A stretch of DNA of 64,000 nucleotides from Gaiellasilicea sp037720595. Lineage in GTDB: Bacteria > Actinomycetota > Thermoleophilia > Gaiellales > Gaiellaceae. The notes below the pieces were generated by a model. It made no database searches and was not told where the DNA came from. It was given only the letters and a program-made list of their open reading frames with translations. The stretch covers positions 3,742 through 67,741 of the forward strand of contig JBBJLW010000018.1 in NCBI GenBank assembly GCA_037720595.1, written 5' to 3'. Position numbers and translations under genes: made by a program. Shown here in pieces: positions 18,002-26,013 of this stretch; the stretch's first letter is position 1; each line of letters starts with the position of its first letter.

Positions 18002-18566
18002 CGCCCAGCCACCTTTCGATCCACTCGAGCAGCTCCGCATGGCCCTCCGAGATTCCCAAGCCGCGGTCGAGGATGATGCCCTCGTTGAACGTCGTCACGA
18101 GCGTGACGAGGACGCCCACCGGGACGTCGATCGAGTGTTCCACGCGCGCCTGCTCGAACGCCTCCACAAGCACCGCGCGCCACTCACCCTGGACGCGGGC
18201 GACCCGCTCCCGCAGCTCAGGTCGGTTCCACGCGAGCGCCTGCAGCTCGAGCCAGACCTTCTGATAGGCGACGTCCTCCTCGACGAGGTAGCGCATCGCC
18301 ATCCGCCACTTCTCGATGAAAGGAAGCTCTGCGGCGTACAGCTCCCTCTGCCGCACGACCAGCCTTTCGGTGAACCGCTCGAGCACGCGCACGAGCAGGT
18401 TCTCCATCGAGCCGAAGTAGTAGTGGACGAGGCCGTGGTTCGCGTCGGCCTCCTCTGCGAGGCGACGCGTCGTGATCCCCGCGTAGCCGACCTCGACGAG
18501 CAGCCGCTCCGCGGCGTCGAGAAATGCCTCCTCCGCGGCCGCCCGTGGTGCGCTTCTCGCCTCCAT
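17979..18566 (-). CDS. TetR family transcriptional regulator
   Basis: Regulator of 195 aa with an N-terminal helix-turn-helix (GITTRRLAEEADANHGLVHYY followed by FGSMENLL) and a variable ligand-binding C-terminal domain. It is the third gene of an operon in which every junction overlaps: DUF1326, DUF2182, TetR, hydrolase/GT. Two identical-half-site palindromes TTAGTC-N4-GACTAA lie upstream of the operon and of the neighbouring decayed SnoaL-like gene; their size and symmetry fit a TetR dimer site, so autoregulation is likely (inference). Ligand unknown. Confidence 0.9.
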   Translation of the reverse strand: MEARSAPRAAAEEAFLDAAERLLVEVGYAGITTRRLAEEADANHGLVHYYFGSMENLLVRVLERFTERLVVRQRELYAAELPFIEKWRMAMRYLVEEDVAYQKVWLELQALAWNRPELRERVARVQGEWRAVLVEAFEQARVEHSIDVPVGVLVTLVTTFNEGIILDRGLGISEGHAELLEWIERWLGDGNRGAQ

Positions 18567-19330
18567 CACGGTCCGCCGAGCGTGGACGGGAGCCAGGCGG
18601 GATGCGCAAGCACGACCGCGCCCCAGCCCGCGAGCGCGACCCCGAGCACGGGCGTGAGCGTGCGTCCGTGCCGCCCGATCTTCTCGTACGCGGTCACGGC
18701 TGCGAGTACGGCCATCCACGCAAGGTTCGCAAATCCGGCCGCGAACATCACGAGCATCAGCGCCCAGCAGCAGCCTAGGCAGAACACGCCGTGGTCGCGG
18801 CCGAGCCGGAATGCGGCCCCCGTCCCCCGCCGGTACTTGCGCATCAGGAAGACGGCCGGGTGGCGGCACTCGTCCAGGCATGCGTCCTTCAGAGACGTGA
18901 ACTGGAACGCGCCCGCGGTGACGAGTACTCCGCCCGCGATCAGCCACGGCCGCTGCTCGAGCGCCGGCAGGGCGTGCACGAGCTCGTGCAACAGACCGTC
19001 GCCCGCGAACGCCGCGAGGCCGAAGAGAAACCAGACGAGGACGTAGCCGCCGAGAAAGGCTCCGAGGGCCTCCCGCCGCCTCGACGCGGCCCAGAAGAGG
19101 CGGACGAGCGGGAGGCTCGACGGCAGCATCATCGCAGCGGTCATCAGCTGCCACGAGGCGAGGAAGAGGACGAGGGCGGCCCAGCGTGGTACGCCGCCTT
19201 CGAGCAGGCCGTCGTGGTGCAGCGCCGAGGCCGTCCCGCTCGCCTCGGCCGCGAGCGCGACCGCCCACGCGAGCGCGATCGCCACCGGAACGGCGAGCGG
19301 GATGCGGCGGGGCGGCGCGAGAGCGGTCAT
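18566..19330 (-). CDS. DUF2182 predicted metal-binding membrane protein
   Basis: Membrane protein of 254 aa with about seven hydrophobic segments. It matches DUF2182 by the pattern of a MMLPSSLPLVRLF helix, the Cys/His stretch DACLDECRHP and the late RDHGVFCLGCCWALM segment rich in cysteine. DUF2182 genes commonly pair with DUF1326 genes, as here: the stop of DUF1326 overlaps this start (ATGA) and this stop overlaps the TetR start. The cysteines and histidines suggest metal or redox binding, but no function has been proven for the family. Confidence 0.85.
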   Translation of the reverse strand: MTALAPPRRIPLAVPVAIALAWAVALAAEASGTASALHHDGLLEGGVPRWAALVLFLASWQLMTAAMMLPSSLPLVRLFWAASRRREALGAFLGGYVLVWFLFGLAAFAGDGLLHELVHALPALEQRPWLIAGGVLVTAGAFQFTSLKDACLDECRHPAVFLMRKYRRGTGAAFRLGRDHGVFCLGCCWALMLVMFAAGFANLAWMAVLAAVTAYEKIGRHGRTLTPVLGVALAGWGAVVLAHPAWLPSTLGGP

Positions 19331-19974
19331 GCGGTGTGGGTCATCCGGTAGTCGGCTTGGATCGCGTTCCGGCCCTCGTAGGTCCACTGCATTCCGTGCT
19401 CGGGCAGGTCCACGGAATACCGGGACGCCTTGCCCACGTACGCGGGCGAGCCGGGCACGGTCGAGAAGATCGAGTTCTGGAGCGTCGTCGTCGACCCGTC
19501 CGGGCCGACATACGGAGCCATCTCCGCTCCGACGATGCCCTCGACGACCAGCGTTCCCTGTCCGTCCACGATCTCGTGGCTGATCGGCACCCGGCGTACC
19601 TCCACGACCTCGCCGACGAGCCCGGCCAGGTCGGCGAGCGGACCGCCGAGCTTGCCGGAGTATGCGTCCACGATCGCCTCGAGCTGCTTGTCCGTGGCTT
19701 GCGCGTCGACGAGCATCGCCACCCGCCAGTTTCCGGCAAGCACGTTGCCGGGGATCTTCGCGACGTTGACGATCGAGAGCCCGCCGACGTCGACGTTCCG
19801 GATCGTGCCGCGGTCGAAGTGGTAGGCGATCAGCCCGTCGCAGGCACCCCCGTCGGGATCCTCGCCGATCCAGCAGGGACAAAGGACGCCGCAAGAGCAG
19901 GCCTCGAGCAGCGTTCCCTCCAAGTCGTACACGATCGCCGTGCCGGCCGGAGCATCCTGGGTTACTGATGACAT
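19327..19974 (-). CDS. DUF1326 domain-containing protein
   Basis: Protein of 215 aa. The N-terminal LEACSCGVLCPCWIGEDPDG, with closely spaced cysteines, is the hallmark of DUF1326; the rest includes GGACDGLIAYHFDRG and YVGKASRYSVDLP. It is the promoter-proximal gene of the DUF1326-DUF2182-TetR-hydrolase/GT operon. The ATG is 11 bp from a TetR-type palindrome, and the AAGGTGG ribosome-binding site is partly inside that palindrome, so repressor binding would cover both promoter and ribosome-binding region. Function unknown. Confidence 0.87.
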   Translation of the reverse strand: MSSVTQDAPAGTAIVYDLEGTLLEACSCGVLCPCWIGEDPDGGACDGLIAYHFDRGTIRNVDVGGLSIVNVAKIPGNVLAGNWRVAMLVDAQATDKQLEAIVDAYSGKLGGPLADLAGLVGEVVEVRRVPISHEIVDGQGTLVVEGIVGAEMAPYVGPDGSTTTLQNSIFSTVPGSPAYVGKASRYSVDLPEHGMQWTYEGRNAIQADYRMTHTA

Positions 19975-19985
19975 TTCTAACCACC

Positions 19986-20001
19986 TTAGTCGTATGACTA
20001 A
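19986..20001. promoter_or_regulatory. Probable TetR operator upstream of DUF1326 operon
   Basis: Palindrome TTAGTCGTATGACTAA; the arms extend to 8 bp (CCTTAGTC and GACTAAGG) at 19984-20003. The identical half-sites recur at 20454-20469. It sits immediately upstream of the DUF1326 start and includes part of its Shine-Dalgarno sequence. A site for the TetR protein encoded in the same operon is the simplest reading. Confidence 0.75.
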
Positions 20002-20034
20002 GGCATTCGACCAGACTGTGTCGCGCTTGTCAAG

Positions 20035-20431
20035 TCAGAGCGCGTTGACGATCTTCCAGCCCTCGGCCGTGCGCGCCAGGTGGAGATAATCGACGTAGAC
20101 GGCGGAGCGGGCGGCCACAGTGCGATCGCGCCGTGCACATCGTCGATTCGGATTTCCACGCGCCGGTCCGAGCCCGCCTCGACGCCTTCGCCGGAGGCGG
20201 TGAGCTCGACCATGCGCTCGGCGGTGGTCGTCCGCAGGACTTCCCCGCCAGCGGCGTCGCTCCACAGCGACCGCTTGGCCAGTTCCCGATGTAGCGCACG
20301 GTCCATGCGCGTGGGGTCAGCGTCGAATCAGCCTTCGTAGTAGTCGCGGACGACGGTCCGGATTTCCTCCGCGTCGCGGTGTCAGTCGGCTGATGGGCGA
20401 CGAGCTCAGCAGGCTCGAGGTTTGCGGTCAT
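20035..20431 (-). pseudogene. Decayed SnoaL/NTF2-like gene
   Basis: Broken gene for a small SnoaL/NTF2-fold protein (lumazine-binding/DUF4440-like). ATG at 20431 with GGAGGA upstream opens MTANLEPAELVAH. A one-base loss then moves the frame to EEIRTVVRDYYEG, where the expected Trp is a TGA stop, followed by FDADPTRMDRALHRELAKRS. A second shift leads to SAVYVDYLHLARTAEGW and the normal C-terminus KIVNAL. Three independent lesions, one a nonsense change, mark a true pseudogene. It keeps an intact operator upstream and shares strand with the TetR operon. Confidence 0.75.
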
Positions 20432-20453
20432 AATTCCTCCTCGGGTCGAGAGG

Positions 20454-20469
20454 TTAGTCATTTGACTAA
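20454..20469. promoter_or_regulatory. Second TetR-type operator, upstream of decayed SnoaL-like gene
   Basis: Palindrome TTAGTCATTTGACTAA, sharing both 6-bp half-sites and the 4-bp spacing with the operator at 19986-20001. It is 23 bp upstream of the pseudogene start codon. Two copies in 500 bp at two promoters support a shared regulator. Confidence 0.72.
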
Positions 20470-20484
20470 AGAGTATGGGCCGTG

Positions 20485-20646
20485 TCAACCACGTTGGTAG
20501 CGTGAGTGCCATTCCGCGAGCCACGCGAGCCCCCGGAGGCCGAGCCAGATCGGCGTCAGGAGTACGTAGAAGACGAAGTCGGCGGCCACGAGGATCGTCA
20601 GCCACAGCGCCCAACGCCACTTCGGGACGGGCGGTTTCGGCCTCAC
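20485..20646 (-). CDS. Small single-pass membrane protein, 53 aa
   Basis: A 53-codon frame starting GTG that overlaps the ppsR stop (GTGA), so it is likely co-translated with ppsR. Sequence: a basic, proline-rich start (RPKPPVPKWRW), one hydrophobic helix (ALWLTILVAADFVFYVLL), then an aromatic/basic tail ending HSRYQRG. Topology is probably N-in with one membrane span. No family recognised. Confidence 0.6.
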   Translation of the reverse strand: MRPKPPVPKWRWALWLTILVAADFVFYVLLTPIWLGLRGLAWLAEWHSRYQRG

Positions 20647-21476
20647 GAGACTGACGCGCCCTGGCGCCGCCGGTCGACAAGCCGGATCACGCGGTGGGCT
20701 GTCTCCTCGATCGAGAGGCCGGTGACGTCGATCACCGGGCAGCCGAGCCGGCGGTGCAGCGCTGCGGCTTCCTCCAGCTCCTCGTAGATCTCGAGCAGCT
20801 CGGAGTAGCCCTTGTTCTGGCCTCCGCCCATCGTCTTCACGCGTGCCGTCCGGATCTCACCGAGTTTCTCGGCGTCGATCGTGAGGCCGACGATCTTCGC
20901 GGGCTCGACGTCGTGCAGCTCGGCCGGCGGCTTGATCCCCTTCACGAGCGGCACGTTCGCGGCCTTGTAGCCCATGTAGCCGAGGTAGATCGAGAGCGGC
21001 GTCTTGGAGGTGCGCGAGACGCCGACGAGGATCACGTCCGCCTCGTGGAGCCCGCTGCCGACGCCGTCGTCGAACTTGACCGCGAACTCGATCGCCTCCA
21101 TCCGCTTGAAGTACGCCGAGTTGAGCGGCGGCCGCGCGCCCGGGCTCATCTTCGCCGCCATTCCGGAGACCTTGGCGATCGACGCGATCGGGTGGCCGAG
21201 GATATCGCAGTAGTGGATCTTCGAGCTGCGGCAGAGGGCCCGCATCGACTCGCGTAACTCGCGGTCGACGAGCGTGTACACCATCACCGCAGGCCGTCCC
21301 TTCGCGCGATTGATCGCGAGCCGGAGGTCGTCGATCGTCTCGACGCGCGGATGGCGCACCTCCTCGAACGGCTGCTCGGGAAACTGGGCCTCGAGCGCCT
21401 GCACGAGCCGCGTCGCCGTTTCGCCCGTCGAGTCGGAGACGATGTGCAGCTCGACGATCTCGCCGGCCGGGTTCAT
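20643..21476 (-). CDS. ppsR: Pyruvate phosphate dikinase/PEP synthase regulatory protein
   Basis: DUF299-family bifunctional kinase/phosphorylase of 277 aa that switches PPDK or PEP synthase off (ADP-dependent phosphorylation) and on (Pi-dependent dephosphorylation). Marks are HIVSDSTGETATRLVQAL, LVDRELRESM, the P-loop-like region VGVSRTSKTPLSIYLGYMG and VIDVTGLSIEETAHRVI. The target is presumably the ppdK product encoded in the same window. It overlaps the methyltransferase stop (ATGA) upstream and the small membrane protein start downstream, forming a three-gene unit. PpsR and PPDK-specific members cannot be separated by eye. Confidence 0.92.
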   Translation of the reverse strand: MNPAGEIVELHIVSDSTGETATRLVQALEAQFPEQPFEEVRHPRVETIDDLRLAINRAKGRPAVMVYTLVDRELRESMRALCRSSKIHYCDILGHPIASIAKVSGMAAKMSPGARPPLNSAYFKRMEAIEFAVKFDDGVGSGLHEADVILVGVSRTSKTPLSIYLGYMGYKAANVPLVKGIKPPAELHDVEPAKIVGLTIDAEKLGEIRTARVKTMGGGQNKGYSELLEIYEELEEAAALHRRLGCPVIDVTGLSIEETAHRVIRLVDRRRQGASVS

Positions 21477-22216
21477 CGCGCCCCTTCGGAAGGGCGGTAG
21501 GCGATGAACGCCGTCACTTCTTCGGCGCCGCCGTCCAGGACCAGGCGCTCCCCCCGCACCTCGAATCCGCAGGCGCCGAGCCACTCGAGCCACTCGACCT
21601 GCCAGAACACGCCCTCCACATGGTGGTCGTGGACGACCCGGAGCGGTGCGTCGCCCTCGCGCAGAGCGACGAGGTAGTCGACTTCGTAGGTGGAGCTGCC
21701 CGGGTCGGGGTCGCGCACCCATTCGAGGTAGCGCAGCGCGCGATTGTCGCCATCGTGACCGCCGCTACGCGTCTCCTCGACGAGCGTCTCGCGAGTGCAA
21801 TCGGGCTGGAAGAGCGCGACACCACCCGGCCGCGTGTGGACAAACGCTGCCTCGAGCGCTGCGCGAAGATCGTCCTCGGTCGTCATGTACATCACGGCAT
21901 CGTGGAGGAGGACGACGTCGAAAGTGCGGCCGAGGCGCAGCGTTCGCATGTCTCCCGCGACGTGCTCGCACTCCGGATTCAGGCTCCGCGAGAGCGCGAG
22001 CATCTCCTCCGAGACGTCCGTCAGGGTGCACGTGAAGCGCGCTTTCAGGTGACTCGCGTTGTTGCCGCCACCGGCTCCGAGCTCGAGCAACGTTCGGAGC
22101 TCGCCATCGCCCGCCGCCTCGGCGAGCCGAACGATCTCGGCGGCCTCCTCCGCATAGTCCCCCGGCGCGGTGAGGAGGTGAAACCAGTCCGCAAGGTCGG
22201 AGTAGAGACGCATCAT
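21473..22216 (-). CDS. SAM-dependent methyltransferase
   Basis: Class I methyltransferase of 247 aa. Motif I is LLELGAGGGNNASHL and the acidic residue after strand 2 is in CTLTDVSEEML; the post-I region includes EHVAGDMRTLRLGRTFDVVLLHD, followed by RPGGVALFQPD (motif III). The substrate is unknown; the late EVDYLVALREG and FEVRGERLVLDGG region resembles small-molecule methyltransferases. Two adjacent ATGs (22216 and 22213) are possible starts. It is the first gene of the unit with ppsR, divergent from glyS. Confidence 0.85.
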   Translation of the reverse strand: MMRLYSDLADWFHLLTAPGDYAEEAAEIVRLAEAAGDGELRTLLELGAGGGNNASHLKARFTCTLTDVSEEMLALSRSLNPECEHVAGDMRTLRLGRTFDVVLLHDAVMYMTTEDDLRAALEAAFVHTRPGGVALFQPDCTRETLVEETRSGGHDGDNRALRYLEWVRDPDPGSSTYEVDYLVALREGDAPLRVVHDHHVEGVFWQVEWLEWLGACGFEVRGERLVLDGGAEEVTAFIAYRPSEGAR

Positions 22217-22282
22217 CGGCGCGACGTTAGCCGCTGAGTGCCGAACCGCGCCCGTGCTCGCGACGCTAGCCTCTGCGGTTCG

Positions 22283-23656
22283 ATGGGTGCCGACACCGTC
22301 ACGATGGAGAAGATCGTCTCGCTTGCGCGCCGGCGTGGGTTCGTGTTCCCCTCGTCGGAGATCTACGGCGGGCTCGGCTCCTCGTACGACTACGGCCACT
22401 ACGGCGTCCTGCTCAAGGACAACGTCAAGGCCCGCTGGCTCGCCGCGATGGTGCAGGAGCGCGACGACATCCTCGCGCTCGACTCCTCGATTATCCTCCA
22501 CCCGCGCGTCTGGGAGGTCTCCGGCCACGTCGGCGGCTTCACGGATCCGCTCGTCGACTGCCGCTTCTGCAAGCAGCGCTTCCGCGCCGACCACCTCGCC
22601 GATCCCGAGCACGAGGAGGTGCGCTGCGGCAAGCGGCCGAGCAAGCGCCCGGGCGAGACGCCCGACTGCGACCTGACCGAGGCGCGCCAGTTCAACCTGA
22701 TGTTCGAGACGCGCGTCGGCGCGGTCGAGGAGACGGGCGTGCCCGTCTACCTCCGCCCCGAGACCGCGCAGGGGATCTTCATCAACTACAAGAACGTGCT
22801 TCAGATCGCGCGGCGCAAGCCGCCGTTCGGGATCGCGCAGGTCGGCAAATCCTTCCGGAACGAGATCACGCCGGGCAACTTCATCTTCCGCACGCTCGAG
22901 TTCGAGCAGATGGAGATGGAGTTCTTCGTCCCGCCCGCCGACGCCGAGGAGTGGCATCGCTACTGGCTCGAGGAGCGGATGGCCTGGCACACGCGCTACG
23001 GGATCCGGCCGAGCATGCTCCGGCTGCGCGAGCACGCCGCCGACGAGCGCTCGCACTACTCGAGCGCGACGAGCGACATCGAGTACCTCTTCCCGATCGG
23101 CTGGTCGGAGCTCGAGGGCGTCGCCAACCGGGGCGACTACGACCTGACCCAGCACACGAACGCGTCTGGGACGAAGCTCGAGTGGGTCGGCCAGGAAGGC
23201 GAGCGCTACACGCCGCACGTGATCGAGCCGGCTCTCGGCCTCAATCGCTCGATGCTCGCGTTCCTGATCGACGCGTACGACGAAGAGGTCGTCGCCGAGC
23301 GCGAGCGAACGGTGCTGCGGCTGCACCCGCAGCTCGCACCCGTCAAGGCCGCGGTGCTACCGCTCGTCGGTAAGAGCGAAGACATGGTCTCGAAGGCGCG
23401 CGCGCTCTTCGAGGAGCTGCGCATCGCGGCGAGCGTCGAGTACGACGACAGCGGCGCGATCGGCCGGCGCTACCGCCGCCAGGACGAGATCGGGACGCCG
23501 TTCGCGCTCACGATCGACGAGCAGACCCTCGAGGACGACACGGTCACGATCCGCGACCGCGACTCCCTCGCGCAGGAGCGGATCCCGCTCGGCGGCACCC
23601 GGTCCTTCCTGCTCGACCGGCTCTCGCAGCCGTGGCAGTCGCCGAAGGAGGACTGA
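22283..23656 (+). CDS. glyS: Glycine--tRNA ligase (homodimeric type)
   Basis: Class II glycyl-tRNA synthetase of 457 aa, the single-chain homodimer type. Marks are VFPSSEIYGGLGSSYDYGH at the start, class II motif 2 with FRNEITPGNFIFRTLEFEQ, the insertion with CRFCKQRFRADH and a C-terminal anticodon-binding domain (LAPVKAAVLPLVGK). Start chosen at MGADTVTMEKIVSL; an ATG seven codons later is also possible. The downstream MBL-like gene begins 2 bp after the stop with its Shine-Dalgarno inside glyS. Confidence 0.95.
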   Translation: MGADTVTMEKIVSLARRRGFVFPSSEIYGGLGSSYDYGHYGVLLKDNVKARWLAAMVQERDDILALDSSIILHPRVWEVSGHVGGFTDPLVDCRFCKQRFRADHLADPEHEEVRCGKRPSKRPGETPDCDLTEARQFNLMFETRVGAVEETGVPVYLRPETAQGIFINYKNVLQIARRKPPFGIAQVGKSFRNEITPGNFIFRTLEFEQMEMEFFVPPADAEEWHRYWLEERMAWHTRYGIRPSMLRLREHAADERSHYSSATSDIEYLFPIGWSELEGVANRGDYDLTQHTNASGTKLEWVGQEGERYTPHVIEPALGLNRSMLAFLIDAYDEEVVAERERTVLRLHPQLAPVKAAVLPLVGKSEDMVSKARALFEELRIAASVEYDDSGAIGRRYRRQDEIGTPFALTIDEQTLEDDTVTIRDRDSLAQERIPLGGTRSFLLDRLSQPWQSPKED

Positions 23657-23658
23657 TC

Positions 23659-24282
23659 GTGATCGAGCACTTCGACGTCGTACCCGGGCTCTGGGTGTGG
23701 CGCCAGCCCCATCCGGATTGGGCCGCCCAGGCCGGCTGGGAGCCGCCTGTCGCCTCGACCTGTGTCGAGACCGGGGGCGAGGTTGTGCTGCTCGACCCCC
23801 TCGCGCCTCCAGAGGACGCCACCGAGTTCTGGGCGCGGCTCGACTCCCGACCGCCGACCGTGGTCGCGATCCTCAAGCCGGACCACGTCCGGGACGTCGA
23901 CCTTTTTGTCCGGCGCTATGGCGCCCGGGCGTTCGGGCCGTTCTGGTTCTGGCGCGACGACATCCCGGAGACCGAGCTGGAGGGCATCCAGCCCGGCAGC
24001 GAGCTCCCCGGCGGCCTCGTCGCACTCCACGACGGCCGGGGGCGGAACGAGACGCCGGTGTGGATCCCCGAGCGCCGGGCGCTCGTCTTCGCGGACGCCC
24101 TGACCGAACGTGACGGCGAGCTGCTCGTTTGGGGCACGCCATGGCACGAGGAGCGTGTCCTACCAGCCTTACGCGCATTGCTCGAGCTCCCGTTCGAGCA
24201 CGTGATCGTCTCGCACGGCGCGCCGGTGCACGACCGAGCCTCCTCCGAGCGCGCGCTCGCCCAGCCGCCGTTCTCGGAGTAG
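23659..24282 (+). CDS. Metallo-beta-lactamase-fold-like protein with incomplete metal site
   Basis: Protein of 207 aa with the outline of an MBL-fold hydrolase: GGEVVLLDPLAPP, a central LKPDHVRDVDLFVRRYGA, the late VFADALTE and a final FEHVIVSHGAPV. The HxHxDH metal motif is reduced to KPDHVRD, so a normal binuclear zinc site is unlikely; the late SHG histidine is kept. GTG start, 6 nt after GGAGGA within the glyS 3' end. Possibly a structural or degenerate relative of glyoxalase II. Its 3' half is overlapped by the opposing acetyltransferase frame. Confidence 0.7.
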   Translation: MIEHFDVVPGLWVWRQPHPDWAAQAGWEPPVASTCVETGGEVVLLDPLAPPEDATEFWARLDSRPPTVVAILKPDHVRDVDLFVRRYGARAFGPFWFWRDDIPETELEGIQPGSELPGGLVALHDGRGRNETPVWIPERRALVFADALTERDGELLVWGTPWHEERVLPALRALLELPFEHVIVSHGAPVHDRASSERALAQPPFSE

Positions 24283-24698
24283 CGGGCCGGTCGCTCGAGC
24301 AGGCGCTCGCCCGGCCCGAAGCCGAACTTCGCGTAGAGACCCTGCGCATCGGCGGTATGAAGCACCCAGCGCCGGCTCGCGTACGGCCCCTCGTCGACGG
24401 TGAAGCGGACGAGCTCGACGCCGAGTCCCTGGCCTCGGTGCTGCTGGAGGACGTAGACGTCCGCGAGATACGTCAGCCCCGCGTCGGGTGCATCCACCGT
24501 CCGGGAGAAGCCCACCTGCGCGTCGCCGTGGAAGACGCCGACGACGCGGTCGGCGCGCTCGATCAAGTCGCGCATGTGCTCTCGCGGTCGGCCGGCCGCC
24601 CAGTACGACTCCTCCGAGATGAAGCGGTGCACCTCGTCGAGGTCGACTCGCCCCCGGTCGTCGTCGAGCACGTAGCCGCCGGGTAGCTCCTTCCTCAC
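23916..24698 (-). CDS. GNAT family N-acetyltransferase with long antisense-overlapping tail
   Basis: The first about 138 residues are a GNAT domain: LDEVHRFISEESYWA, FSRTVDAPDAGLTYLADVYV, the acetyl-CoA loop QQHRGQGLGVELVRF and the closing LYAKFGFGPGERLLERP. No stop follows where relatives end (near 24282); the frame continues for about 120 low-complexity residues through the 3' half of the opposing MBL-like gene. The natural stop was probably lost, or the true protein is shorter through an unseen frameshift. The GNAT domain itself is well supported; the tail is not. Confidence 0.72.
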   Translation of the reverse strand: MRKELPGGYVLDDDRGRVDLDEVHRFISEESYWAAGRPREHMRDLIERADRVVGVFHGDAQVGFSRTVDAPDAGLTYLADVYVLQQHRGQGLGVELVRFTVDEGPYASRRWVLHTADAQGLYAKFGFGPGERLLERPARYSENGGWASARSEEARSCTGAPCETITCSNGSSSNARKAGRTRSSCHGVPQTSSSPSRSVRASAKTSARRSGIHTGVSFRPRPSWSATRPPGSSLPGWMPSSSVSGMSSRQNQNGPNARAP

Positions 24699-24752
24699 GT
24701 CCGAACCGCCATCACGATCGAACCCTGGGCCGCGTCACGACGAATACCCTCT

Positions 24753-25211
24753 GTGACGATGCTTCGGCGCTCGCTTCTTCTGCTCTCCGTGGCGCTGCCG
24801 CTCGCGGCGCTCGACCTGCTGCACAAGGCGACCGCCACGACCGAGGAGTGGGCATACCACCCGCGCGGCCCCGGCTGGATCGCCATGTCCGCTGTCATCG
24901 CGTTGGGCTGTCTTGCTCTCACGCGAATCCCCTCGACCGTCGTCGCAGCGGCAGGCGGCGTCCTCGCGGCAGGCGCCGCGGGCAACGGTATCGCGGCGAT
25001 CGTCTGGGAACGCGGGATCCCGAATCCGCTCGTCGTCGACGCCGGGCACGCCGTGATCGCGTTCAACCTCGCCGACCTCGTCACGCTCGCCGGGATTCTG
25101 CTGCTGATGATCGCGCTCAGCTCGATCACGATCCGCAACCGTGCGCTCCTGCTCCCGCCCCGCGAGTTCGCGCGGATGCTCTGGCGGCGAGTGCGTCCGT
25201 CGCAGCAGTAG
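24753..25211 (+). CDS. Signal peptidase II (LspA)-like membrane protein, probably non-catalytic
   Basis: Protein of 152 aa with four hydrophobic segments and the overall plan of lipoprotein signal peptidase: an early LDLLHKATAT, GGVLAAGAAGN in the third helix region and FNLADLVTLAGILLL in the fourth. LspA needs two aspartates, one in the NxxDR segment and one in FNxAD. The second is present, but the first segment reads AGNGIAAIVWERG with no Asp, so peptidase activity is doubtful. The start is GTG 24753 or ATG 24759. It converges exactly on recO, with adjacent stop codons. Confidence 0.72.
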   Translation: MTMLRRSLLLLSVALPLAALDLLHKATATTEEWAYHPRGPGWIAMSAVIALGCLALTRIPSTVVAAAGGVLAAGAAGNGIAAIVWERGIPNPLVVDAGHAVIAFNLADLVTLAGILLLMIALSSITIRNRALLLPPREFARMLWRRVRPSQQ

Positions 25212-25940
25212 TCACGCGGAGAGGGTTCGGAGGCGGAAGCCGCCGCTGAATTCGTACGAGGCCGTGACGACGGCGAGCGCTTCGCGGCCTCCGCGGTCGG
25301 TCAGACCGGCGCTGTGCGCGTTGGCGAGCGGGGTTGTGAGGAGCGTCCGGATCCCGCGCAATCCCTCTGGCGAGAGCGGGACGGTTCCCGGCCCGCAGTT
25401 CCGGCAGACGGCGCCCCCTGCGCTCGGCAGGTAGCCGACCAGGTCCGCCGTCCCGCACTCGACGCAGCTATCGAGGTGCGGCAGGTAGCCGGAGAGCCAG
25501 AGCAACTTGAGCTGGAACGAGAGCGCGAGCGGATCGAGCGCCGGCCGCGCCGGAGCCCGCGACGGGATCGCATCGAGCCGGTCGAGGAAGCGCGTCAGCG
25601 CCATGAAGGCGCGCTCGTTCGCCTCCTGCTCGGTGTAGAGCCGGAGCATCGCCTCAGCGCCGACGAGTCCGACCGCGAGGCGGTAGGGATCCTCTCGGGC
25701 CTCGTGGTGCGAGGAGATCAGCGAGACACCGGTCACCGTCTGGAGCTCGCCCGAGCCGTGGTGCAGCATCAGCTCGACGTGCGAGAGTGGCTCGAGGCGG
25801 GCGCCGAAACGCGATTTCGTGCGCCTGATGCCCTTGGCCACGGCGCCGACCCGACCGCGGTCCGCGGTGTAGACGTGCAGCACGCGATCCGCCTCGCCGA
25901 ACCGGAATGAGCGCAGCACGACGGCCTCGGTCTTCGACAT
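25212..25940 (-). CDS. recO: DNA repair protein RecO
   Basis: RecO of 242 aa, which anneals single strands and helps load RecA in RecFOR gap repair. The N-terminal OB fold begins TEAVVLRSFRFGEADRVL and includes GAVAKGIRRTKSRFGARLEP; the C-terminal part has the zinc motif CVECG and CRNCG. The ATG at 25940 is preferred over 25949 because the AGGAG element directly abuts the earlier ATG and stands 9 nt before this one. Divergent from the glutaredoxin gene. Confidence 0.94.
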   Translation of the reverse strand: MSKTEAVVLRSFRFGEADRVLHVYTADRGRVGAVAKGIRRTKSRFGARLEPLSHVELMLHHGSGELQTVTGVSLISSHHEAREDPYRLAVGLVGAEAMLRLYTEQEANERAFMALTRFLDRLDAIPSRAPARPALDPLALSFQLKLLWLSGYLPHLDSCVECGTADLVGYLPSAGGAVCRNCGPGTVPLSPEGLRGIRTLLTTPLANAHSAGLTDRGGREALAVVTASYEFSGGFRLRTLSA

Positions 25941-26013
25941 TCTCGCCATCTCCTGAGTCTAGGCATGCCGTCCGACGGGAACGAATCCGGCTCTTTCCGC
26001 GTTGAAAAGCCGG

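Noticed and set aside
22217..23326. N-terminal extension of the methyltransferase across the glyS gene
   Set aside because: It is antisense to glyS and without motifs; the ATG at 22216 gives a complete methyltransferase.
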